The notes below the pieces were generated by a model. That model saw only the letters and a list, made by a program, of their open reading frames with translations, searched no databases and was not told where the DNA came from. Source: Pseudomonadota bacterium (GTDB taxonomy: Bacteria > Pseudomonadota > Alphaproteobacteria > Rhizobiales > Xanthobacteraceae). From it: 64,000 nucleotides of DNA. Made by a program: the position numbers and the translations under genes. Shown here piece after piece: positions 49,763 to 58,919 of the stretch (positions within the stretch are counted from its first letter, which is position 1; each line of letters starts with the position of its first letter). The DNA lies in the NCBI GenBank assembly GCA_023387735.1, contig JAEWHP010000035.1, positions 1-64,000 of the forward strand, read 5' to 3'.

Positions 49763-51174
49763 GCAATCTCCCACGTGGTCACAGGCTTCCCATCGGCATC
49801 CTTGCCGTCCTTGATGGCAACGCCCATCGCGGCAAGTGCGTCACGGATGCGGTCGGATTCCTTGAAATCTTTTCGGACGCGCGCGGCCGCCCGCTCCGCA
49901 ATCAACCGGTCGACCTCTTGCGCATCGACGCCGCTGGCCTGCTGCTTGCGTCCCTTCCACGCCGCAGCACTGATCGAGAGGAATCCGAGCAGCCGGAGCG
50001 ACGCCGCGAACTCGGCGCGTTCCCGTTCGCCGCCGGTGGCCGCTGCGTGCCGCAGGCCATGCAGGACGGCCATCGCCTGCGCCGTGTTGAGGTCGTCGTA
50101 CAGCGCCTCGACCATCGCTGACGACGGCTGACCGCCCTCGGCGTCGGCCGCAACCGTGTACCAGTCGTCGAGCGTCTTCGCGCTCTCTTCGGCACCCTTC
50201 AGGGTCCAGTCGAGCGGGGAGGGATAATGCGTCTTCAGCATGTTGAGACGCAGCACCTCGCCCGGCCAATCGGCCAGCATGTCGCGGATCGTGAAGAAGT
50301 TGCCGAGCGACTTCGACATCTTCTCGCTTTCGATCTGCAGGAAGCCGTTGTGCATCCAGACATTCGCCATGCGGTCGGTGTGAAAGGCGCAGCAGGTCTG
50401 CGCGAGCTCGTTCTCATGGTGCGGAAACACCAGGTCGATGCCGCCGCCATGAATGTCGAACTTCTCGCCGAGATGCTTCCAGGCCATCGCAGAGCACTCG
50501 ATGTGCCAGCCCGGGCGTCCCTCCACCTTGATGCCCGCGGGCGACGGCCATGACGGCTCGCCGGGCTTCGACGGCTTCCACAGCACGAAATCGGTGTTGT
50601 CGCGCTTGTAGGGCGCGACATCGACGCGGGCGCCGGCGATCATCTCGTCCAGCGAACGTTTTGAAAGCGCGCCGTAGCGCGGCATCACCGAATTGGCGCC
50701 ATTCATCGCCTGCGGCGAGAACAGCACGTGGTCTTCGGCGACATAGGCGAAACCGCCGGCGACGAGTTTTTCGATGATCGCCCGCATCTCCGGAATATGT
50801 TCGGTGGCGCGCGGCTGCACGGTCGGCGCAAGGCAGCCGAGCGCGGTGACGTCATCCTGATACTGCCGGTAGGTCTCCTCGGTGACCTTGCGAATCGCCT
50901 CGTTCAGCGGCACGCCGGGATAATCGCGCGCGGCGCGAACGTTGATCTTGTCGTCGACGTCGGTGATGTTGCGAACATACGTCACGTGATCGGCGCCATA
51001 GCGGTGGCGCAGGGTACGGAACAGCACGTCGAACACGATCGCCGCGCGACCGTTGCCGATATGCGCGAAGTCGTACACCGTCGGCCCGCACGCATACATG
51101 CGCACGTTTTTCGGATCGAGCGGCACGAACGGCCGCTTCTCCTTGGTCAACGTATCGTACAGGCGCAGTTCCAT
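49759..51174 (-). CDS. cysS: Cysteinyl-tRNA synthetase
   Basis: 471-residue class I aminoacyl-tRNA synthetase that charges tRNA-Cys. HIGN (38-41) and KMSKS motifs are intact. The zinc-site Cys29 (MYACGPTVYDFAH) and the His/Cys cluster in GWHIECSAM and FPHHENELAQ are typical of CysS. Full length. Start ATG 51174. First gene of an operon with the 38-aa peptide, GNAT and cimA. Confidence 0.95.
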   Translation of the reverse strand: MELRLYDTLTKEKRPFVPLDPKNVRMYACGPTVYDFAHIGNGRAAIVFDVLFRTLRHRYGADHVTYVRNITDVDDKINVRAARDYPGVPLNEAIRKVTEETYRQYQDDVTALGCLAPTVQPRATEHIPEMRAIIEKLVAGGFAYVAEDHVLFSPQAMNGANSVMPRYGALSKRSLDEMIAGARVDVAPYKRDNTDFVLWKPSKPGEPSWPSPAGIKVEGRPGWHIECSAMAWKHLGEKFDIHGGGIDLVFPHHENELAQTCCAFHTDRMANVWMHNGFLQIESEKMSKSLGNFFTIRDMLADWPGEVLRLNMLKTHYPSPLDWTLKGAEESAKTLDDWYTVAADAEGGQPSSAMVEALYDDLNTAQAMAVLHGLRHAAATGGERERAEFAASLRLLGFLSISAAAWKGRKQQASGVDAQEVDRLIAERAAARVRKDFKESDRIRDALAAMGVAIKDGKDADGKPVTTWEIA

Positions 51175-51474
51175 GGGAAACCCATCCGTTGCGGCCGGGC
51201 GTCCAGTGATCTCAGTTTTTGAGAAAAGACGGCCTCAGCCAGCGAATCGCTAGCTAATAATCTCGCGGCAAATGCTGCAGATGGCGAGGTGGCCGTTCAT
51301 GGTTCCACCAATGCGGTATCGGGAGGATGGCGTCAAGCCTTGCTTGTGCCCGATTCGGGGCAGATCAGTACGCGGAATCACCCCTCCGCCCGCCCCTCAG
51401 GAGTCCATGGTTAATCATTATTAACACATTGGGCCTATTCCTGAGGGCAGCCCTTTCCCCTTCCGGTGTCATCC
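51175..51474. other. Intergenic region with a palindromic AT-rich site
   Basis: About 300 bp between the divergent cysS and secreted hypothetical genes. Contains a perfect inverted repeat at 51410-51425 (GTTAAT-CATT-ATTAAC) just upstream of the plus-strand gene. It resembles a CtrA full site (TTAA-N7-TTAA) but with a spacer of 6, so it may be another regulator's site. No coding frame. Confidence 0.5.
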
Positions 51475-51792
51475 ATGCGATCCTTTCCAGCACTGTTTGC
51501 GTGTGCAGCCCTCGCCTGCGGGTTCCTGCATGCGGCTTCAGCCGCTTCCGCCGACAGCCGCGTCTTCATCGTGGCCAACCAGGCCGACGGCTATGGAATC
51601 GACGAGTGCCTGGCGAGGGGCGCGAAGTGCGGCGCCTATGCGGCCCGCTCCTACTGCCAGTCACGGGAATTTGCTTCCGCCTCCGCCTACCGTCGAATCG
51701 ATCCCGACGAGATGACCAATTCGGTTGGCGGCGGCGAGAAATGCACCGGTTCCGGGTGCGGCGAATACGTCGCCATCACCTGCGAGCGCTGA
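51475..51792 (+). CDS. Secreted Cys-containing hypothetical protein
   Basis: 105 residues. Signal peptide MRSFPALFACAALACGFLHAASA with cleavage before ASADS. The mature part has six Cys (ECLARGAKCGAY ... SYCQS ... EKCTGSGCGEY ... TCER), which probably form disulfides in the periplasm. I do not recognise the family. It lies near the DUF2865 protein, also secreted, on the same strand. An alternative GTG start lies at 51466. Confidence 0.65.
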   Translation: MRSFPALFACAALACGFLHAASAASADSRVFIVANQADGYGIDECLARGAKCGAYAARSYCQSREFASASAYRRIDPDEMTNSVGGGEKCTGSGCGEYVAITCER

Positions 51793-51957
51793 AGGCGATT
51801 CTCCCGAGGAATCAAGGGGGAGTTGCCACATGCGCGCCCCGGAAACGACGTGACGCTGCCCCGAGAAGCAGGTAATGAATGCTGCCTTGGCCGCAACATG
51901 CCGCCTCGCCGCGGCAACGGCTTCCACGCCGCGCGGATCAGCTCTCAATGGCCGGAT

Positions 51958-53124
51958 ATGCTGGAAATACGTAAAGCTCCCTTCGCCCGCTGGATTTTGA
52001 CCTGCGCCGTGCTGCTCGGCATCGCGGCCTCCGCCACGCCTGCTCTCGCGCAGATGCCCCCCGGCGCCGCGCCGCCGCCTCCGCCGCAGCAGCAGGGCGC
52101 GCAGGCCAATCCGATGTGCATCCGCCTGGAGGGCCAACTGGCGCAGATCGACCGCGGCGCTGGCACCGGCGACCCGGCCAAGGATGAACAGATTCGCCGC
52201 TATCAGGAAGCCCAGTCCAGGCAGCAGGGCGAACTCGACCGCGTGACGCAGCAGGCCAAGCGGATGGGCTGCGAAAGCTCGGGCTTCTTCTCGCTGTTCA
52301 ACGGCCAATCGGCCCAGTGCACGCCGGTCAACAACCAGATCCAGCAGATGCGCGCCAATCTCGAACAGATCACCACCAGCCTCGAGCGGTTGCGCAGCGG
52401 CGGCATTGGCGGCGCCGACCGGGAAAATCAGCGCCGCTCGGTGCTGGCGGCGCTGGCTCAGAACAATTGCGGCCCGCAATATGCCGCCGCTGCCGCCCAG
52501 CGGCCCGGCAACTTCATCGACAATCTGTTCGGCAACAACAGCAACTCGCTGCCCCCGCCCAGTCCTGAACTCGCCGCACCTTCCGGCACGTATCGCACCG
52601 TCTGCGTCCGCACCTGCGACGGCGCCTACTTCCCGGTCTCGTTCGCCACCGTGCAGGCGCGTTTCCAGGACGACGAGCGGACCTGCAAGGCGCTGTGCCC
52701 GGCCACGGAGGCGAATTTGTTCGCCTACCGCAACCCCGGCGAAGACATCAACCAGGCGGTCTCGCTCACCGGCCAGAACTATTCCGCGCTGCCCAACGCG
52801 TTCAAATTCCGCACCGAGTTCAACCCGTCCTGCGCCTGCAAGGCCGCGGGCCAGAGCTGGTCCGAGGCGCTGAAATCGGTCGACGACAAGGCGGCCGTCG
52901 AACAGCAGGGCGACATCATCGTGACCGAGGAAAGCGCGAAACGGATGCAGCAGCGCGCGCAGCCGAAGGGCGCGACGCCGCCACCGCCCGTGGCCAAGAA
53001 GGGCGCAGCGCCCGCCGGTCCCACCGCCGGCACACCGCCGCCCGCCGCCGAGGCGGCTGCCCCGGCTGATGACAAGAAGCCAATCCGCACGGTCGGCCCG
53101 ACCTTCATTCCGCCGAAGCAGTAG
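51958..53124 (+). CDS. DUF2865-domain secreted protein
   Basis: 388 residues from ATG 51958. Signal peptide MLEIRKAPFARWILTCAVLL then GIAASATPALA, cleavage before QMPPGA. A Gln-rich, probably coiled-coil region (120-230) leads to the DUF2865 domain (about 215-320) with its Cys pattern: YRTVCVRTCDGAYFPVSFAT, RTCKALCPATE, CACKAAGQSW. C-terminal tail is Pro/Ala-rich. Found mainly in Rhizobiales; function unknown, periplasmic or surface. Convergent with nadE, 6 bp apart. The start is the beginning of the signal peptide; the open frame continues further upstream. Confidence 0.85.
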   Translation: MLEIRKAPFARWILTCAVLLGIAASATPALAQMPPGAAPPPPPQQQGAQANPMCIRLEGQLAQIDRGAGTGDPAKDEQIRRYQEAQSRQQGELDRVTQQAKRMGCESSGFFSLFNGQSAQCTPVNNQIQQMRANLEQITTSLERLRSGGIGGADRENQRRSVLAALAQNNCGPQYAAAAAQRPGNFIDNLFGNNSNSLPPPSPELAAPSGTYRTVCVRTCDGAYFPVSFATVQARFQDDERTCKALCPATEANLFAYRNPGEDINQAVSLTGQNYSALPNAFKFRTEFNPSCACKAAGQSWSEALKSVDDKAAVEQQGDIIVTEESAKRMQQRAQPKGATPPPPVAKKGAAPAGPTAGTPPPAAEAAAPADDKKPIRTVGPTFIPPKQ

Positions 53125-53130
53125 CGCGCG

Positions 53131-54882
53131 CTATCCTTCGAACGCCTCTGCCGAGGCGCGGCCGGCGCGTGCGACCAGCTTCTCGTCGGGCTCGGGCAAC
53201 GCCTTGCCGTTGTCGCGGAAGCGGTTGGTGATGGGATAGCGGCGGTCGCGGCCGAAATTCTTCTCCGTGACCTTGACGCCCGGCGCGGCCTGCCGGCGCT
53301 TGTATTCGGCGATGTTGAGCAGGCGGTCGATCCGCGTCACCACGTCGGCGGGGTAGCCGGCCGCAATGATCGCGGCGAGCGGCTCCTCGCGCTCGACCAG
53401 CCGTTCGAGGATGCCATCCAGCATCTCGTAGGGCGGCAGCGAATCCTGGTCGGTCTGGTTCTCGCGCAGTTCCGCCGTCGGCGGCCGCGTGATGATGTTG
53501 ACCGGGATCACCTCGCCCGAGGGCCCAAGCGCGCCGTCGGGCTTCCATTCGTTGCGCAGGCTCGACAGCCGGAACACCTCGGTTTTGTAGATGTCCTTGA
53601 TCGGATTGAAGCCGCCGTTCATGTCGCCGTAGAGCGTGGCGTAGCCGACCGACATTTCCGACTTGTTGCCGGTCGTGACGACCATCGCGCCGGTCTTGTT
53701 GGAGAGCGCCATCAGCAGCGTGCCGCGGGTGCGCGCCTGCAGATTCTCTTCGGTGATGTCGCGCGGCAGCCCGGCGAACGGAACAGACAGGATCTTTTCG
53801 AAGCCGTTGACGGCGTCCGCAATCGGCAGCACCTCGTAGGAAAAGCCGAGCGCCTTTGCGAGTTTCGCCGCATCGTCAAGCGATACCTGCGCGGTGAAAC
53901 GGAACGGCAGCATCACGCCGCGGACCTGGTCGGCGCCGAGCGCATCCACCGCGATCGCCGCGCACAGCGCGGAATCGATGCCGCCGGAGACGCCGAGCAG
54001 CACGCCGGGAAATCCGTTCTTGCGCACGTAGTCGCGCAGGCCCAGCACGCAGGCGGCGTAGTCGCCCTTGTCGCCCTCGACGAGCGGCACCACCGGGCCT
54101 GAACAGCGCCAGCCGTCGGCGCCCTTGGTCCATTGCAGCGTGGTGATGTTTTCCTCGAACGCCGGCAGTTGCGCCGCGACCGAAAGATCGGCGTTGAGCG
54201 CGAACGACGCGCCGTCGAACACCAGTTCGTCCTGCCCGCCGATCTGGTTGAGATAGACCAGCGGCAGGCCGCTCTCGGTGACGCGGGCAACCGCGATCGA
54301 CAGCCGCAGATCGTTCTTGTCGCGCGCATAGGGCGAGCCGTTCGGCACGACAAGAATCTCAGCCCCGGTCTCGGCGAGGCATTCGACGACGTTCTCGTAT
54401 TCCTCGGACTCTTCGAGCCAGATGTCTTCGCAGATGGGAACGCCGACCCGGACGCCCTTGACGGTCACCGGCCCCGCAGCGGGACCGCGCGCGAACAGCC
54501 GCTTTTCGTCGAACACGCCGTAATTCGGCAGGTTGGCCTTGAACCGCAGCGCCGCGATGCGGCCCTGGTCCAGCAGCGCGCAGGCGTTATAGAGCTTGCC
54601 GTCCTCGACCCAGGGCGTGCCGATCAGCATCGCCGGCCCACCGCTCTTGGTCTCCCGCGCCAGCTCTTCGACGGCGGCGCGGCAGGCGGCCTGGAAGGCC
54701 GGCTTCAACACCAGGTCTTCCGGCGGGTAGCCAGTGATGAACAGTTCCGGCAGCACGACGAGATCGGCGCCATCGGCCTTCGCCTTGTCGCGCGCCGCAC
54801 GCGCCTTGGCGGCATTGCCGGTGACGTCGCCTACCGTCGGGTTCAGCTGCGCCAGCGTGATCTTGAAGGTGGTTTGGGTCAT
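53131..54882 (-). CDS. nadE: Glutamine-dependent NAD+ synthetase
   Basis: 583-residue enzyme for the last step of NAD synthesis, amidating deamido-NAD with glutamine-derived ammonia. N-terminal nitrilase-type glutaminase domain with the Glu-Lys-Cys triad (LVVLPELFITGYPPEDL, the Lys of RFKANLPNYG, Cys in VPICEDIW). C-terminal synthetase domain with the P-loop GVSGGIDSALCAAIA and TTGNKSEMSVGYATLYGDMN. Start ATG 54882 (MTQTTFKITLAQLNP); the frame is open to 54981 without homology. Confidence 0.95.
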   Translation of the reverse strand: MTQTTFKITLAQLNPTVGDVTGNAAKARAARDKAKADGADLVVLPELFITGYPPEDLVLKPAFQAACRAAVEELARETKSGGPAMLIGTPWVEDGKLYNACALLDQGRIAALRFKANLPNYGVFDEKRLFARGPAAGPVTVKGVRVGVPICEDIWLEESEEYENVVECLAETGAEILVVPNGSPYARDKNDLRLSIAVARVTESGLPLVYLNQIGGQDELVFDGASFALNADLSVAAQLPAFEENITTLQWTKGADGWRCSGPVVPLVEGDKGDYAACVLGLRDYVRKNGFPGVLLGVSGGIDSALCAAIAVDALGADQVRGVMLPFRFTAQVSLDDAAKLAKALGFSYEVLPIADAVNGFEKILSVPFAGLPRDITEENLQARTRGTLLMALSNKTGAMVVTTGNKSEMSVGYATLYGDMNGGFNPIKDIYKTEVFRLSSLRNEWKPDGALGPSGEVIPVNIITRPPTAELRENQTDQDSLPPYEMLDGILERLVEREEPLAAIIAAGYPADVVTRIDRLLNIAEYKRRQAAPGVKVTEKNFGRDRRYPITNRFRDNGKALPEPDEKLVARAGRASAEAFEG

Positions 54883-54992
54883 GGAAGCGATGGTGCCTCG
54901 CACAAGGGCAAACTGCAAATGATTGCTTCGCAGCGTTTTCCAGCGAAGTGGATACCGGTTCGCGTGAAGAAAACGCGTCAAAACAAAAACTT

Positions 54993-55030
54993 AGATATGC
55001 GGTTCTGATCAAGATCAGAACCGCATATCT
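54993..55030 (-). terminator. Rho-independent terminator of dgkA
   Basis: Perfect inverted repeat with two 18-base arms (54993-55010 and 55013-55030) and a 2-base loop AA. Its right arm abuts the dgkA stop codon. Reading the minus strand the hairpin is followed by an AAGTTTTTGTTTT tract. It separates the dgkA-DAHP synthase transcript from nadE. Confidence 0.88.
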
Positions 55031-55383
55031 TAGAACACGCCTATGCGTTCGGCGATGGCGAACAGCCAGAAAGCGCCGGCCATCAGCAGCGCGACGCCGA
55101 CCGCCGCCGAACCCATGTCCTTGACCTGGCCGATCTTCAGATCGTGTTCGGTGGTGAGGCGGTCGGCGAGCTTCTCGATGGCGGTGTTGAGCAGTTCGAC
55201 CACCAGCACGAACGCGACGGCGGCAACCAGCTCGACCCGGCGCATGGCCGTGGCGCCGACCAGCCAGGCCAGCGGCACCGACAGCGCCAGCGCGAAAATC
55301 TCCTCGCGGACGGCCTGCTCCGAACGGATCGCAAAAGCGAGGCCGTTACGCGTGTTGATCGTGGCCCGCCAAAGTCGCAGCAA
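55030..55383 (-). CDS. dgkA: Diacylglycerol kinase
   Basis: 117-residue inner-membrane kinase that recycles diacylglycerol to phosphatidate. Three transmembrane segments with the family motif VVELLNTAIEKLADRLTTEHDLKIGQVKDMGSAAVG reading in two halves: ELLNTAIEKLAD and KDMGSAAV carry the catalytic Glu/Asp/Lys residues. The start is a TTG at 55383, two bases beyond the DAHP synthase stop, so translation is coupled. Ends at a strong terminator. Confidence 0.92.
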   Translation of the reverse strand: MLRLWRATINTRNGLAFAIRSEQAVREEIFALALSVPLAWLVGATAMRRVELVAAVAFVLVVELLNTAIEKLADRLTTEHDLKIGQVKDMGSAAVGVALLMAGAFWLFAIAERIGVF

Positions 55384-55384
55384 G

Positions 55385-56773
55385 TCAGAGTCCCGCTGCA
55401 GCCGGCATCGGCTTATCCTTGCTGCCGCGGTCCTGCTTGAGCAGTTCGGCGATCAGGAAGGCCATGTCGATCGATTGTTCGGCGTTGAGACGGGGATCGC
55501 AGACCGTGTGATAGCGGTCGTTGAGGTCCTCGTCGGTGATGGCGCGGGCCCCGCCGATGCATTCGGTGACGTCCTGCCCGGTCATTTCCAGGTGCACGCC
55601 GCCGGCATGGGTGCCTTCGGCGGCATGGATGGCAAAGAACGACTTCACCTCCGACAGCACGCGGTCGAACGGCCGTGTCTTGTAGCCCGAGGTCGAGGTG
55701 ATGGTGTTGCCGTGCATGGGGTCGCAGGACCAGACCACGACACGCCCTTCCCGCTGCACGGCGCGGATCAGCGGCGCGAGATGGTCGCCGACCTTGTCGG
55801 AGCCGAAGCGGTTGATCAGCGTCAGCCGGCCGGGCTCGTTGTCGGGATTGAGGATGTCGATCAGCTTCAACAGTTCATCCGGCTTGAGCGACGGGCCGCA
55901 TTTCAGGCCGATCGGATTCTTGATGCCGCGGAAATATTCGACATGGCCGTGGTCGAGCTGGCGGGTGCGGTCTCCGATCCAGAGCATGTGGCCGGAGGTC
56001 GCGTACCAGTCGCCGGTGGTGGAATCGACGCGGGTGAAGGCCTGCTCGTAGCCCAGCAGCAGCGCCTCGTGGCTGGTGTAGAAATCGGTGGCGCGCAGTT
56101 CGGGATGGCTTTCGAGGTCGAGGCCGCAGGCACGCATGAAGTTCAGCGCGTCCGAGATGCGGTCGGCCAGTTCCTTGTACCGGCGCGACTGCGGCGAATC
56201 CTTGAGGAAGCCGAGCATCCACTGATGGACGCTGCCGAGATTGGCGAAACCGCCGGTCGCGAACGCGCGGAGCAGGTTGAGCGTCGCTGCCGACTGCCGA
56301 TACGCCATCAGTTGGCGCTGCGGATCCGGGATGCGCGCCTCCGGCGTGAACGCGATGTCGTTGATGATGTCGCCGCGATAGCTCGGCAGTTCGACGCCGT
56401 TGACCTTCTCGGTGTTCGACGAACGCGGTTTTGCGAATTGCCCGGCGATGCGGCCGACCTTCACCACCGGCAGCGCGCCGGCATAGGTGAGGACGACGGC
56501 CATCTGCAGCAGCACGCGGAAGAAATCGCGGATGTTGTTGGCGCCGTGCTCGGCAAAGCTCTCGGCGCAATCGCCGCCCTGCAGCAGGAAGGCCTCGCCG
56601 GCCGCCACGCGGGCCAGCGCTTTCTTCAGGTTGCGGGCCTCGCCGGCGAACACCAGCGGCGGAAAGGTCGCAAGCTGCGCCTCGACATCGGCCAATGCCT
56701 TGGCATCGGGATAGTCGGGCACCTGCAGCACCGGCCTGGTGCGCCAGCTGTCGGGCGTCCACCGCTCGGACAT
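55385..56773 (-). CDS. Class II 3-deoxy-7-phosphoheptulonate (DAHP) synthase
   Basis: 462-residue plant-type (class II) DAHP synthase, which makes the first shikimate intermediate from phosphoenolpyruvate and erythrose 4-phosphate. Signatures: PPLVFAGEARNLKKAL, AFLLQGGDCAESF (Cys metal ligand), RVVVWSCDPMHGNTI and GGVHLEMTGQDVTECIGG, with metal His and Glu. Start ATG 56773 has AGGAG upstream. Full length compared with other alphaproteobacterial class II enzymes. Operon with dgkA downstream. Confidence 0.94.
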   Translation of the reverse strand: MSERWTPDSWRTRPVLQVPDYPDAKALADVEAQLATFPPLVFAGEARNLKKALARVAAGEAFLLQGGDCAESFAEHGANNIRDFFRVLLQMAVVLTYAGALPVVKVGRIAGQFAKPRSSNTEKVNGVELPSYRGDIINDIAFTPEARIPDPQRQLMAYRQSAATLNLLRAFATGGFANLGSVHQWMLGFLKDSPQSRRYKELADRISDALNFMRACGLDLESHPELRATDFYTSHEALLLGYEQAFTRVDSTTGDWYATSGHMLWIGDRTRQLDHGHVEYFRGIKNPIGLKCGPSLKPDELLKLIDILNPDNEPGRLTLINRFGSDKVGDHLAPLIRAVQREGRVVVWSCDPMHGNTITSTSGYKTRPFDRVLSEVKSFFAIHAAEGTHAGGVHLEMTGQDVTECIGGARAITDEDLNDRYHTVCDPRLNAEQSIDMAFLIAELLKQDRGSKDKPMPAAAGL

Positions 56774-56970
56774 GTCGTCAACTCCTGAGCAAAAACCGCG
56801 ACTTACCCGACTTTCATGAAGCATTGCCGGGCCGGCGGTACAGAGGCCGGGTTATACACAGGCCGCGCGCCGACCGCCAGTTAGATTTCCGGTAGTCCCG
56901 ACAAGCCCTTGCGGCAAAATCCGAATTCGCATTTGTTAGGGTTCTCACTAAACCTTAGATGGAGTTGGCC

Positions 56971-57873
56971 GTGGCCGACCCGTGGCTGGACGACGTTTTC
57001 ATCGACGACATCACCGTGCCCGCGATGGACGGCCACCCGCTCGCCGCGACGCTGTTTCTGCCCCGCGGCGCCAAGCGCCACGCCGTGCTGATCAATTCGG
57101 CCACCGCCGTGCCGCGCAAGCTCTACCGGGGTTTTGCCAGTTACCTCGCCGGGCGCGGCTGCGCGGTGTTGACCTACGACTATCGCGGCATCGGCGGCTC
57201 GCGGCCGAAGGCGATGAACGGGAACCAGCGGCCCCAATCGCTGGCCGGCTTCAAGGCCTCGATGTCGGACTGGGCGGCGCAGGACATCACCGCCGCGGTG
57301 TCGTGGATGCGCGAGCGCTACAGGACGCTGCCTTTCGCCTATGTCGGACATTCGTTCGGCGGCCAGGCGCTCGGCCTGCTGCCGAACAACAGCGAGATTC
57401 CGCGCGCGCTTTTCATCGCGGCGCAGGCCGGCTACTGGAAACTGATGACAGCGCCGGAGCGGTATCGTGTTTACGCCGTCCTGAATGTCATAGGCCTCCC
57501 CCTTGCCCGTTCGCTCGGCTACCTGCCGGGCAGAGCCGGCCTCGGCATGGATCTGCCGAAGGATGTGTTTCTGCAATGGGTCCGCTGGGTGATGAGCCCG
57601 CGCTATCTGTTCGACGACGTCGAACTCGAAGCGCTGCAGAATTTTCCGAAGTACAAGGGCGCGCTGCGCGCGCTCTGTGTATCCGACGACCCCTGGGCAA
57701 CGCGGCCGGCGGTCGAATTGCTGTGTTCGGGATTCACCTCGATCAAGCCCGAGATCATCACGGTGACGCCGGCGGAGGCCTACGTCAGCAGGATCGGGCA
57801 CATGGGATTTTTCAAGTCCGAGCATCGCGACACGCTGTGGCGTGGGGCGGCGGATTGGATCGAGGCGGGCTAA
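56971..57873 (+). CDS. Alpha/beta hydrolase
   Basis: 300-residue serine hydrolase of the BAAT/dienelactone-type branch. Nucleophile elbow GHSFGGQAL, oxyanion-region YDYRGIGGSRP, probable acid in VSDDPWATRP, and catalytic His in RIGHMGFFK. Start: the GTG at 56971 has GGAG six bases upstream; an ATG at 56959 is an alternative adding MELA. Cytosolic; substrate unknown. Isolated between DAHP synthase (divergent) and a repeat-rich region. Confidence 0.87.
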   Translation: MADPWLDDVFIDDITVPAMDGHPLAATLFLPRGAKRHAVLINSATAVPRKLYRGFASYLAGRGCAVLTYDYRGIGGSRPKAMNGNQRPQSLAGFKASMSDWAAQDITAAVSWMRERYRTLPFAYVGHSFGGQALGLLPNNSEIPRALFIAAQAGYWKLMTAPERYRVYAVLNVIGLPLARSLGYLPGRAGLGMDLPKDVFLQWVRWVMSPRYLFDDVELEALQNFPKYKGALRALCVSDDPWATRPAVELLCSGFTSIKPEIITVTPAEAYVSRIGHMGFFKSEHRDTLWRGAADWIEAG

Positions 57874-57882
57874 CCCCGGGAC

Positions 57883-57986
57883 CGTGATCCCCCGCGAAGG
57901 CGGGGGATCCAGTACGCCGCAGCTTATCGATTCAAGCATTGGCGCCTCTGGAATACTGGATCCCCGCCTGCGCGGGGTTGACGACT
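57883..57986. repeat. Palindromic intergenic repeat, family A copy 2
   Basis: Related to the copy at 8138-8240: GATCCCCCGCGAAGGCG...GATCCAGTACGCCGC at the left and CTCTGGAATACTGGATCCC...GGGTTGACGAC at the right. The outer and inner arms pair as in copy 1. It immediately follows the alpha/beta hydrolase gene and may act as its terminator. Confidence 0.88.
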
Positions 57987-58634
57987 GGGGGATGATGACA
58001 ACTGAATATGACTTCGCGTTCTCGCGACATTTCTTGCCCGAGGTTTGCATTTCGTTGGCCCTCTCTCGAAATCGAGGGCGCAGGGAAGACCGGGTGCGCG
58101 CTGCACCCGCGGTCTCGTGTGCAGTTGCGCACATGAAGACGCGCACACGAGCATACAGGTTCAGCGGGAGCATCCCGGCCTTCCCTGCGCAGTGGCCTTA
58201 CGGCTTACTTCGTGCTCTCCCCAGTGAACGGCTCTTTTGCCACTGTCACCCGCGGAAGCTTGCTTCCGCGAACTTGACGCCAGCACCGCGACGTCAGGAC
58301 CACACGACTTCGCCGTACGCTCAAGCCACACTCGTCAGTCGCAGCTCTCGCGTCCACCGCATCTCACCGCACGTTCGTGACGATGGCCAACGCCCCTCAT
58401 CTGCCATGAGACGCGCAGATTCAATCATTGATTTGCCCGACGGCGCGAGCAGAATATTTTTGTGCGAAGGGATGGACAGGCTTTTGCGTGATTTGCCCGT
58501 CGTGTTGATGTGTCGCACGCGTGAACCACAAAAAGCCGTTGCAAGCCTGGCGAAGCAACCCACAGCCGGGTCCCGCCCCTGAGGAACCTGCGCCGATCCC
58601 GTTTGTTTGAAGCGGGACAAGCAGGAGAACGGCA
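57987..58634. repeat. Probable dispersed repeat region without genes
   Basis: About 650 bp with no credible gene. From memory the stretch from about 58045 (GTGCGCGCTGCACCCGCGG, then a block of tandem CGCACACGAG-like words) to 58530 (two TGATTTGCCCG words, 58432 and 58490) resembles a multi-copy element common in Bradyrhizobium genomes. It includes a perfect hairpin CGCGGAAGC-TT-GCTTCCGCG at 58251-58270. I cannot confirm copy number. It ends shortly before the ribosome site of the 68-aa gene. Confidence 0.5.
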
Positions 58635-58841
58635 ATGGGATTGGCATCGTACGAGATCATCGGAAGTGGCGGTGAGTGGCGCATAAGCCATGACGGCAAA
58701 GCCGAAAACGTCTATCAGACCAAGGAAGCCGCCTTCGAAGCTGCCGTCGCTGCAGCGTCCCTGGCGCTTCGGCAGGGCCACGAGGTCAGGCTATCCGCGC
58801 CGGGGCATGGTTCGGCGACGGGCGCGGCGAACACGGGTTGA
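58635..58841 (+). CDS. Small conserved hypothetical protein, 68 aa
   Basis: 68 residues: LASYEIIGSGGEWRISHDGK at the N-terminus, then AENVYQTKEAAFEAAVAAAS and an Ala-rich end. The GGEWRI-HDG-...YQTKEAAFEAA pattern resembles DUF2188-like small proteins. The start ATG 58635 has a good AGGAGA ribosome site. It precedes an isochorismatase-fold gene by about 80 bp. Confidence 0.75.
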   Translation: MGLASYEIIGSGGEWRISHDGKAENVYQTKEAAFEAAVAAASLALRQGHEVRLSAPGHGSATGAANTG

Positions 58842-58919
58842 GGCGCAAGCCTGCCGCGTTGCTCATGACTGCGGCCAAATGGCGAAGCACTTCCTGGCAG
58901 ACGCAGTTGGAGGCGGTTC

